DNA of 64,000 nt. It comes from Puffinus mauretanicus (Eukaryota > Chordata > Aves > Procellariiformes > Procellariidae). The notes under the pieces are model-generated. The model saw only the letters and a list, made by a program, of their open reading frames with translations. It did no database searches and was not told the origin of the DNA. Shown here piece after piece: positions 39,501-51,500 of the stretch. Every line of letters starts with the position of its first letter. Position 1 is the stretch's first letter. The stretch spans positions 62,001 to 126,000 of the forward strand of contig JAJKFH010002505.1 of assembly GCA_023333565.1 (NCBI GenBank), read 5' to 3'. The translations under genes and the position numbers were made by a program.

Positions 39501-42500
39501 TCTTGGGTTGCAGGGACTTAAGTCTCAACAGAAAGCCTCCTATGCCAGGGCAGCCCAGCAGGGCAAGCAGCAGGCACAAGGGCTCTGATGAGCCCCAGGA
39601 AGCCACCAGCATGCCAGGCAGTGGCAAGCTGTGTGGACCCTGCAGGGGCAGGCAGCAGCTCCCCGGCAGGAACAGAGCAGAGTGGAGTGGAAGAAACAGT
39701 TTTTACCATGCTGTGAGAGATGGTCAGGTAGCCATTGCTGATGGTGCATTTCCTCTTCTGCCAGACTTTTCTCAACCTGGAAATGAGCGGAGGGTGAGCT
39801 GAGACGACACGCACATGGAGGAGCAGATGTGCAATGCAGTGCAGTGCTGGCAAACACAAGAGCCTTGCAAGGCACAGCACAGGGCTGCAGCTCTTATCAG
39901 TCATGCCGGCTGGGCTGCCACGGACGGGGTCTGTTGCTCTTGGTCTGTTCTGGGCTGAGAAGGACCCATCATATGGCATAAGACAGGCAGCACAGCTGCT
40001 GTGGAGGTGATACAGGTGCAGATCATCAATTGGGGCAGCAGGACCTGCTAGCAGAGCACAAAGCCCTTTGCAGAAGCCCTCAGCAAACATCCAAGACCAT
40101 CACCTCCAAACTGCTCTCAGGCTGGCTTTCTTGTGCCTGCCATTTGGGGCAGACCATAACACAGGGGAAAGGTGGAAGAGGTACACCCGAAAGGGGAGAG
40201 GGACTGAACTTCAGTCTGCGGTGAAGGAGAGTCCTCAGCCCCAGTTCATTATTTTCTGTCCAGGTTCAGATTTTTCTAGGACACTTCACAGTCCTTTCCA
40301 GGTGTGCAAGTCTCCCAGCACAGGACCCCTGTGATTCCCAGCAAACATCCTCCCACGGACTGGTGGGAGATGATCCTCTTTGCAAAGACAGTGGAGTGCT
40401 TTCCAGGAGCTCAGGGTCTGGCTCGTGGGAAAAGGGCACAGGATGGCTGCTGGCTCTCTCCCTTCTGGCCCATGATGCCATCTGCAAGGCAGCACTGACC
40501 CACACTGTGTCTAATTTACCCCACATTTCTGCTCCTTCCCCTAATTCTCAGAGTCAGGGAGCCAAGCCCAGTACTGAACTGAGAGGGCAGAGGGGTCTGA
40601 AAGGCAAAGGACGCGTCAGGGCTGGGGAGGAAGGGAAGGGAGAAGAGAGCAGAAAACATCACCAGGACCGTATATAAATCCCCAGTGCACCCCTGAGCGT
40701 CTCCCACCCAGGAAGGGTGGAGGGGTCAGGGCTCCTCATCCTGGAGCAGAGGCAACAGAGGGGGTTCTGGAAAGCAATGAGTGCCTGGGAAAGGGGGAGA
40801 AGCACCGACCCTTCCCCGTTCCTCCCCACAAGACCGTGGGGTGTTGGATGAAGGTGGTGGGATCCCTGTTGGAAGAAAGACGGGGAGCTGGTTCTGGTTT
40901 CCCATGGTGGGTGCAGGGGTCCTCGCCCCCGGTGCTTGCAGGGCTTGAGAGGACATTGGGCAGCTTCATGGGAGAGGAATGCCCTCAGAGCTAAAAGACG
41001 GACACAAGCTGCCTGGAGCTTTGTGTTGAAAGTTGTTGGAGGCTGGGACAGTGTTTAGCACACCTTCATGCATACTTGTCCAGTTCCTCTGCCTTGTGGC
41101 CACCCCAGGAAGAGGAGATTGGTCTGGGTGAGCCCTGCTCTGGCCCCAGGTCACCAAAGCACAATTGAAAGGGGCATGGTGGATCCCAGCTTACCCGTCG
41201 CTTTTCTTGAAGAGGGTCCCCGACTTCTCCGTGCCATACTGCTTGTTCCCTTGCAGCTGGTGCATGTTGTACCCTGCCTGCTTGTTCCCAGGGTCCTGGC
41301 AGAAGGAGAGAAATACCAGCAAGGCCCTACCCCCATCATTACCACTGGCAACCAAGAGCAAGACCCTGTGCTACCCCAGAGCTCACCAGAAACCCCGCAG
41401 CTTTCTGCATCGGCTGGCAGGCACTATATAAGCAGCTGCCATGCCATGCCCTCTATAGGCACCACCCCGTGTTCCCTAACAGGAACGATCAGACTTTACC
41501 TCTTTCTGCCCCAGCTGCAATGCTGTTTTCAGCTGATCCTGAAGGGAGCAGAGCTGCTTCTTCTCCTTGTCCTGCCTGATCTTCATCTGAAAGGCGCCGG
41601 CGCACAGTGAGCCACTCGCATGGCAGCAGGAGGCTCCTGCCTCGGCTGCAGCATCCCACTCCTTCTCCTGTGGAGGTGCCCCCACGCCACGCTCTGCCCT
41701 CACCGCCTCCCCACGTCCGTGGGACACACCGAGCCCCGTTCTTACAGTGGGAGGTTGCTGCTCATCCCCTGCAGTGCCACGGTATGTGGCATGTGCAAGA
41801 AGCACTTCAGTGAAAACCTCCTTGAGGGGAGGGTGCAGGCATGTCCCCTGTGCCCGAACTCCTGCAACGCAAGACCACAGGAAAGCAGTCTGCATTTTAC
41901 TGAGAAAACAGCTGCTTGCAGCTCTCTGCAGTGTAAAAACAACCAACAGTTTGAAGGTCATCATGGTGGTTGTTTTTTTTTCCTTGGTAGTGTCGGTAAT
42001 TAAAATAATTAAAAGGTCTCCAAGCCATCAAAAAGTTGATGGACCTTGGCACAGGAATGTGGCCCTGAAACGGAGCCTGCGGGTTTGTCTGCATGAGGGA
42101 TCCATAACATGTTGCTTGCTGTGTTCGGTTACCCTGCTCTGGGGTGGCACCTCCTCTCTTTTTGTTATTTACATAATGAATTTTAATGGGAATGATTACA
42201 AATTGTGGAACAAGCAGGGTAACACCCCGAAAGCAGATGATTAATTCAAACAAAGCAGCAGATGTCCAGAGGAGACCTGCACTACAGGACCAGGGGAGAT
42301 GAGTACAAGTGATGCTGACACAGTATCTTGACTTACAAGGAGGTATGGAGAAGGATGAGCAAGACCAAGCAAACCGGAATGGAGGTCTAGAAATGCTGAG
42401 AAACCGACATAAACCCTCTGCTGCACTTGGAGGATGTCGTACCACCTGGGATATGAGTGCTCAGACTGTCTCTGAAAGACTTGCCACTAGGAAAAACGCC

Positions 42501-45500
42501 TTTCTGTCTCCAGGCTGTGTATGACTGACAGAGCCCAAAGTCAAAAGCTAAAGTTCACAAGGCTTACATGACCGCCTCTACAGCAAAACAAAGCCCCTGA
42601 GGAAATGCATTGAGAGTTTGAGTTGGCAGCAACAGGCATGGAAAGCTAAGAGCACAAATGAGAAATCTGGAAGTCTGCAGAGCAGCTAGGGCTTTGGCAG
42701 ATGAATACGTTAGTGCCTCCTTGGTATCCATGCTTATGCTTGTTCTTCCTACTCTGTGTCCTGGGGTCTGGCACCGTAATTTTCCCACTCCCAGTGACGG
42801 CTGCATTTCACCCCTCCATGGACCACTGCGCATCAGAGGATGAGAAAATAATGATTAATAAATCTGAAGAGCACCAAAAGTCCTCAGTTCTGCTTCTGCA
42901 GAGGAAGAGGTGGCCCCAGGTGTCCTGGTTTCGGCTGGGATAGGGTTAAATTTCTTCCTAGTGCTGTGTTTTGGATTTAGTGTGAGAAGAATGTTGATAA
43001 CACACTGATGTTTTAAGTTGTTGCTAAGTACCCTGTCAAGGACAGCTTCCATGCTACCAAGCAGAGGCTGGGAGGGAGCACAGCCAAGACAGCTGGCCAA
43101 CGGGGTATTCCATACCATGTGACGTCATGCTCAGTATATGAATGGTAGGCGTGATCCAGGAAGTACCAATCGCTACTTGGTTATCGGTCAGCGTGGGTGG
43201 TGAGCAATTGCATTGTGCATCACTCATTTTGTATATTCTATCACTATTATTATTATTTTCCCTTTTCTGTTTTATTAAACTGTCTTTATCTCAACCCATG
43301 AGTTTTTCTCGCTCTTACCCCACCAATTCTCTCCCCATCCTACTGCGGGGGTGGGGGAGTGAGCGAGTAGCTGCGTGGTATTTGGCTGCCTGCCAGGTTA
43401 AACCATGACACTGGGGAAGACATGCCTGCTCTCCAGCCTGCTCCTGCTCGCCACACCCAGCTTCAGATGAATACTCACACTCTGCAGCTCCGGGATGAGC
43501 TTCTCTGTAAACTACTTAAGTTTTGCTGTTGTGTTTAAACATTCCTGGAAAAAACTGAGAGGAGAGGCTAACATAAGGGCATGTCCTGAAATCCTGCTCT
43601 TAGCACTGGCTGTGAAGCCTACAGACCCCAGGCTCCCCTGAGGTCCTGCCTCAATACCCATCATGCCTTCAGTAGGCAGAGCTTTTGCTTCATAGTTGAA
43701 AAAAATCTTTCTTAGGAAATATATTTTAGAAAGATTTGGAGGCAGTTAAATTCAGGAGAATGCTCAGCAATCTGTCATCTTTGCATCCCTGATTTCTGCT
43801 TTACACTGGCTTATGAAAATGTCAGAATAAAGAGAGGAAACACACCCTGTTGAGATCCTTGCCTCCACCGCCTCCAGGAGAAGAGGACTTTTGGCAAGTT
43901 ACAGGACAGGCCAAGCCGACTGCAGGAACCCAGGTCCTGCAAGTTAAGCCACCCCCAGGTCCTCTCTACAACCAGCACTTCTGGAGAGAAAGGGCATGCA
44001 GGCAGGTTACCGGTCGCTCTTACTTGAACTCTGAGCTGCAGTGCTTGATTTTGCAGTAGGTCAATCCCTTTCTTGGTTTTAATCTCATTCACTTTGATTA
44101 GATACTGAAGGGAAAAGGACACAGGAATGAATTTGTAGCTGAGAGAGAAATGCCTTTTACGCACATTTTGATGCCCCCTTCGCCCAGTGTGTTGTGGCCC
44201 ATCCTGGCAGTCACGCCCTGATGGGAGCAGCTCATGTGGCTTTTGTGGGGTGAGAAGATGGTGGTAAGCAGGGCCCAGTGCTTTGATTGGGCCAATAGAG
44301 TGGTGGACCCACTGTGGTGGCATGGACTCTGGGCTTGCTGGGCTTTACTTATGCAAGGCAAACATTCAGTTAATACACCCTTAAAGATTCACCATTCACG
44401 GTGCCTTCACTGAAGAACAGCCAGCCTTCCTATAGACCTTCAAACCTCATCACTCAAGAGCGAAGTTCCTCCAACACCCACTAGACTTGATCCATGAACT
44501 GCACCACCTCTACCTGACCCTACCGACGTCAGTGCTGCGAGCCCGCCTGCCTATATCCTACCCACAGCTGACATCTCAGCCTGCCTTGAGGACCTTCAGA
44601 AGTAAGCTGAAGGTTCAGATTTCCAGCCCAAACTTATCTGCCACCTCACCCAGCCCATCCTTCACCATAACAACCTCACCTGTGAAAACCAACACTGTCC
44701 CTTCCAGTCGGTGGACTGACAACGTGAAACAGTGTGTTGTGCTGTGAAACACCTTGAGTATTTCTCCATCCGTCTCTGGACTACTCCTATATGAGCATCA
44801 GCTCTCTTGACATTGCAACTACTGTTAAAACAGCAACCTACTAACAGCCATTTCCAGAAGACCCACAGGCCAACATAGCAAATCACCTTCCAAAATACAT
44901 GTTCAACATGGCCAGCCTCAGACTTGCCTGTATTTATTCTAAGGGGATAATTCAAAACACCCTCAATCCATCAGAAGAAGTGTTTCCTAGAAGACACCCT
45001 CTCAGGAACCCAAATGCCATGTATGGACTCATATCAGCACAGCACGAAACCTCCACCAGACCTACTGGCTCTGTTTAAGGACAATGAAGCTCCGTAGTAC
45101 AAGGGCTTCTGATATTTGAAGTAGAACAGTTTCAGTACGGAAACAATAACTATTTCCAAAACATCGTTACAAAGAGCTGGATATTTTGAATTAAATCTGT
45201 ATCTTCCAGTATTTTACTCGTGCTGTGGCTTGTGACATGTGGCAGTGGGAGCAGGAGATCCCGTTTGCAGGGGAGTTGGGCTGAGTTTATCCCAACAAGC
45301 AGAGGAAAGGCTATGGTAGGACTGTCTGAGAGGGAGCAGGGACCTCAGTGCCAGCAGTGCCCACCATGGGCAGTCGGGAAGAAGCTTGGATCCAAAGCCT
45401 TCATGGGATTTTTCCCAAGTTGTTATCTCTACTGCCAGGTTAATATAGGCTCAAGCTTTGGCTAAACTCCTTGAATAGCCCCTGGCCTAGGTTGGCTTGA

Positions 45501-48500
45501 GCCTACCACAACCCAGACAGCTCTCCAACTGAGGGAGTATGCCCAGGGTCTCACCAGCACAACAGACATGACCTGCTGAGCAACGGTCCCTGGGGATCTG
45601 CAGCCCACCTTGGTGCTGCTCCCCAGGGGCCAAGCAGAGGGAGCTGCTGGATGCTGCCGGTGCCCAGGGCAGAGCCTCAGGGACTTCAGCATCCCAGGAA
45701 GGCAGAAAGGGACATGCAATACCCTGGACACAAGCATTACTCACTGACCAGGGACAGAAGATGGCCCTGAATGAAAAATCAGGGTGGATTCAGACAAAAA
45801 TGTTGCTTTGAAACAATCCCAGGTCAGATGGCAAGTGAGAAACACCAGCATGAGAGTCACTGCTGATGTCTGCCCACTCCAGACTGGGCTCTGCAGGGCT
45901 GTGGCACAGTTGCTGTGCACCAATGGAAGGGAAATTCATCCCTTGGATGCTGATTCAGTGACTCTAACACTGCTCTGCACGGCACAGGCTGGTCCCTTAC
46001 CTCACACATGTTCAACTGGAAGGTCCTGCACTCCTTCTCTATCTTCTCGGCAATCTCCCCCCAACTCACCTCACTCCACACCATGCCATGCTGCTTTGCC
46101 AGCTCGCGCTTCTCCTTCTCGATCTTGGCGCTCAAGGAAAGAGGAGACATACATGAAAGGCTCCGACTGACTGTTTGCCAGCGAAGGCAGACAAAAGCCC
46201 GCCTCCAAGTCCAGGGGTGAGGGAGCCTGAAGACTTACAGTTTGCTCTCATAGTCTTTGCAGGCCTTCTCAAAGGGCTTCTTGAACTCCTAGGAAGAGCC
46301 AAAGGCACCATTTAATGACTATGACCGGGACAGAGCCTTCCTCATCCTCAGCGTACCGCATTCCTACTGGGTCACCCTAGCATAAAGGCCCTTGCAGACC
46401 CAGGACATGGCTGTCCACAGGAGCGTCCCTTCCCAGGAAGGTCCTCGCCTCTCCTCAGTGCACAGCGGACAAGTGCGCTCACCAGTGCAGGTTCACTCAC
46501 AGGCACATGCTTGCACACACGTGCAAATACACATAGGCTCCAAAACGTACATCATGTATATGTACATCACAAAGGTATGTACATAGCGGTACCCAGCTAT
46601 AACACCTTTCACAGACTCACAATTTTAAGGACAGAAGGAATTGCTCAGACATGCACAAGCCAGAAAGTACCAACCAGGTTCTCACCTGCTGAAGCCAGAA
46701 TGTTGCGTTTAACCAAAACACCACACAGAGAGACATCAGAAACCCACCCAAACCTGGCAACATCAGCACAATCTGATTCTTCCCTGGGAATTCATTTAAG
46801 GTGAATTAGTTTTGCTGCTAAAAAGCCATCATTTGCTTCTCATTTGACTTTGCATGACTTTAGCATCTCTCCAGTGGTTACCATCTTGATATGTTCATCT
46901 GCATTTGTCCATTAAATGCATTTACTCAAATCACCCATGTTCTGCCCTGTTCTCAACACTTGCTGCTCTGCAAACCTCTGTGTCAAAGCAAGACAGAGCA
47001 AATCAGGTTGGAGGAGACTTCAGGAGGTCTGTAGTCTAACCTCCCACTCAAGGAAGGGACAGCACTGAATTCAGACCAGGCTTTGTGCAGGCAGATGTTG
47101 AAAAACCCCAAGGATGGAAATCCCACAGCCTCTCTTGGATCCCTGTCCCAATGCCTCTCTGTCCCCCAAGGTGAAATTTCTTTATTTATGTCAAAGCAGA
47201 ACCTTGTCGAGACAGATCTTGCATTTATCTCCATTCTAATGAAAATGTCGAACTGATTCAGGTCAGCCTCTGATACCTGTTGGATCCCTTCAGCTTAACC
47301 AATGACTCCTTGTGGGCAGCTGTTTTTTTTCCTCTCTCTCTGCCTGTTTGCTTGGTTCCCAATCTTACTGACATCATCCTTAACAATACAAATAGTGGAT
47401 TTTTTCCGTTGTATTTTATATTCTTTTATCAATTTTCTTCACACTAGAAGTTCCAGAATTTGCTCTCTCCTTCCACTTTCATGCTCCTGTATGGCACAAG
47501 CTTCCAAATGGATGCCTAAATGCTCATAATTTGTTTCAGTATTTGGCAATTAGTCCTTTGGAAGTCCCCAAACCCTGCCACAGTTCCCATCCCTCTTTCT
47601 GCATTCCTGTCCAAAACTTCCCCTCCACTTTCCAAGAGGTTCAGCTGTTTGCTCAAGGATCCCCAGCCCAGCTCGATACAGCCCAGCTGCAAAACCTTCA
47701 TCAAGCATCTGAGAAAACTGCAGAGTTGGGAGAAAAAGCCGGGAGAAAATCTATAGAGTGGAACCATACAAGATTGAAAAGGTAAAATTACGAGTTCGGG
47801 TTGTTGAAACAGGTTCGTTACTAGTTCAAGGATTCAAGAGGAAAAATAGTATCATGGAAAAACACAAAATCCTAAAAGAAGAAAACACAGGGGGTTTGTC
47901 AGAGTATCAGCAGGTCTGGTGGAAGACAGCAATGACCAATAGCAAGAATCTGTTGCAGGGAGCAGCAGTGCTGTCCCTGCTTCTCCCGAGCTGGTCTGCC
48001 TGGCCAGCATGAGTCCTCAGGTGTCCCATCATGGTGCTGAGCATATTAACTCCAAGCTCATTAAATCCTAACAATCTATCTTGTGTGTGCATCAGCTGAT
48101 AAATAATTGCTTTACTGTTTCAAGTCGTACATACCCTGCTCGCAGAGTCTCTGTGCCCAAAACCACCCAGAGAGGAACGGTGCCAGGTCACAACTGGCAG
48201 CTGCTCCACCATGTTAGATGCAGGCTATGATCAGCAATCCCTTGACAGTGACCTTGCTCCAGCATCGCGATCAGGATCAGTCCAGCCTCCTCACCCCGAA
48301 CACCCACAGGCACAGGCACCCCTACGCAGGCAGAGGAACCCAGGGGCAATCATGCAGAGCTGATGGCCTGAGACAGCCACAGGGACTTAGTGGTAAGAAC
48401 ATGTGTGCGGACTTACCAAGCATCATGATGACCTTCCCATTAGTTAAAAAAAGCAAAAATTAAATACGAGTTTGATGCTTTTCCTAAAATCTAAACTGAT

Positions 48501-51500
48501 GAGCGCTGCGAAGCTCTCTGACATCTCTACAGTGCTGAAGATCAAATTGCATGGTCACTTCAGTACTTGCTACTCTGCAGTCCCTGAGAAGTACCTGAAG
48601 CTGGTAGATAAACATACATGCACACTCAGATTCACACCAACGCATGTGTGCTCACACACATAAATGCAAGAGCCACAGGTGGGTGCACAATACCCTGATT
48701 TTTCCCTGCATAGTGAATGCCACCAGACTCCTCTAGATTCAGCCAGGTGCCTGCAAACAGGCAGACGTCCCAGCTAAGGGGCACCGCTAGCTTGACCTGT
48801 GGTGTAAGGTGCCAGCCTCAGGAGGGAGCAGGATCTAGCACACAGGAGGTGCAGGCAGACCTGCCCTTCCAACACGTATCCCTGCTGGAGGGCGAGACAT
48901 GAACCAGGGATGAGACCCCACAGCTGGTACCTGCTCTGTCTCCAGTCACTTGCTTACCAGCCCCCATCTCGGCACAGCTCTTTCAGCCCCTGCTTACACC
49001 TTGGAGCTCTTTCATGTCACCCTTTATTAATGACTCGAGGGAAAAGTTAATGTTGTGGTACAAACTCTGCCACTGGAAAAGACAGAGAGATCATGGGGCC
49101 AGCACCGCACCCTTGCACCACTCCTCATGCAGAGAAAGCAGAGCTGTTTGTGAGCCTGCAGAGCACTTTGGAAAACAGTCAGCTGAAAGCCTCCATCCTT
49201 GGAAGTTACCAAGCTGGAAAAAGCCACAGCCAGCCTGACCCAGTGTTGGTGAGAGCCCTGCTTCAAGCAGGATGGTGGACAGGAGACATCCAGAGGCCTC
49301 TACTGAGCAGCCTCAGAGGTCTGCACAGACAGCCCCAGCTGTGCAGGCTGCTTGACTGGCTCTGCAGCCTCACGCCATGGCCTCCTGCCTCCATCTGGGG
49401 AAGGGGATGAGCTTGGACGTCCAGGCTGTGGCCCAGAGCCTGCTGCTCTTCCTGGGGACCCCCGCCAGCATCCCCTTGCAAGCCAGGGGCCCCACTCTGA
49501 TGTACATGCAGGGGACAGAGCTGCCTACCAGGCTCCTGACAGCGGTCAGCAGCTCCCGGGAGAAGGCAGCAAAGGTGCTAAAGGCACTGGCCAGCTGCTC
49601 CTCGCCCTCCAGCTGGTAGTTGGCTGAAACCTTCTCCTGGGCAGTGATGTGGGCTTCAAGGTGGCTGATGAGGTCTGGGAGAACATGGATGGTCTCTGGC
49701 AAGTACAGGGGGAAGGTAAGGATGGACACCCAACCCCTGCCTCCCTCCTGGGAGTCACCATGTCTGGTTCTGCTCACGCACCCAAGCTGGTTCCTGTTAC
49801 CACCTGCTGCCCCCACAACTACCACCCAGCTATAGGAACTCCCGAGACCCATATTCCCTGCTGCGGTCAACCCGACCTGCAGCAAGGACTCCCCTCATCC
49901 ATCCGTCACCATCTCCCCCTCCTGAAGCTCTGTTCTGCCCTGACCGTGTCCACAGCTGTGCCCCGCCTTGGCTGCTTTCCTCATCTTCTGCAGCACAGCT
50001 CGGTCAGCATCCAAGGCCTAGAAATGCAGAGGAGACGGTCGCTGACTACATCCATACATGCATTTCCATACCCACAGGGCTTAGCATGAGCCTCAGCATC
50101 CCCAAGCTGGACTGTCCTCCCAGCAGATAGATAGGGGATGATCTAGTGGTAGTAGACCATGTATAGCTTAAATATCTGCAAGCCTTCCTGATGTTCTTCT
50201 GGAAGAAGTGGTCAAGCATTAAGAGAGAATTGGTACGTTAGTAAAAGGAACATACAGCATTGACAAAAAATGTGGATATCAGTGGCAAGAGACTGTTAGT
50301 TACAAATTATATTTCCATCACTGTCGGAGTCATTCCTGGGCTGAGAGGAGGAGGCATAGGTGGCTGAGGGGAAATGTTTGGATGCATCTAAACTCTGCCT
50401 ATGAGAGACTGGATTACAGATGTTATTTCATACAAGTACTGCTTGGAAGGGCTCTCACACATTCTCTTGTTGGGAGCAGGATTATTATCAATACCAGATC
50501 AGGTTGGCTGTGCTTTTCTTAGTGGGGCTTTGAAACCCTCTAAGGATGGAGGTCACCTCTCTAGTGACCCTCTGCAGAAGAAACTTTTCCTAACGCCCAA
50601 CCTGAACTTCCTGAGCCACAAAGTGGGTATTGCTGCATGTTATGTCATCTCATGCTGCCCAAAAGAGCTTGACACCATTGCCTATAACTGCCCTTAGATG
50701 AGTTGTGGGCTGCTGTCAGACACCCCCTCTTCACCAAGCTAAATCAGCCCAGATCTGCTTCTCTGTTACCATCCACTGACCCTCTCTGGTTTCTCCACAT
50801 CGCTCCTGACTGGGCACAGTGTTTCAGGTGTGACCATTCACCAGACTGATGTGAACCCCAACAGCTCCCACATCAGGCTAGCCCTGCAGGGAGTGACAGG
50901 GCTTCGCTCTGAGTATTGTGCTGACAGTGCCAGAGCTCAAAGAGAGGGCACAGGCTTTTAAGATCCATAAACACTGATTTGTGGGAGCAAACAGTTTTAC
51001 AGCAATTTGGGAACACAAAGAACACAAAGCTTAGGGTGGACTTGCATGCTACAGCTAAGGCTATTTAACAGCTGGGTGGGTGGGTACCAAGAGGAGTGGT
51101 ACCACCACTGGCTTTGTCCTCTGTTGTGCACTGCATCAGCCAAGCCACGCAGCTGAACCCATGTAGTAGAGGAGGATGTGAATTAGGCTCTATATGGGTC
51201 AGCACAGTCAAGACTGTGGCATGCAGGGACGTCACCATAAACTTTTAGGTACCCAAGGAGCAATAGTGCCAGAAACTTACCTGCCTGCATGTTTCCAGAG
51301 TTCAGTGCAGCAGGGATGTTGAGAACTTGACTTATGGACTTATACCCCAAAATAGGAGTTTTCTCTGCTCCCCAGGGAAGAGCTGCCATCCATGACTCAG
51401 CACCTGTACCTTCTTGTCCAGCCCAGTTTGGGACTGAGGTTTTCCAGCCAAGCCCTCAAATAGAGATTCCTAGGGCAATTAACGTAAGATCTCTAGGACC

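Noticed and set aside
35394..43410. The two ERVL-type LTRs as the ends of one provirus
   Set aside because: Both are in the same orientation, but between them lie eight intact ASAP exons and no retroviral genes. They are two independent solo LTRs.
48991..48997. Donor one codon earlier (G|gtgtaagc) for the ASAP exon at 48998-49066
   Set aside because: It ends in phase 1 and breaks the frame of the next exon. GGT|gtaagc keeps phase 0 and fits the donor consensus better.
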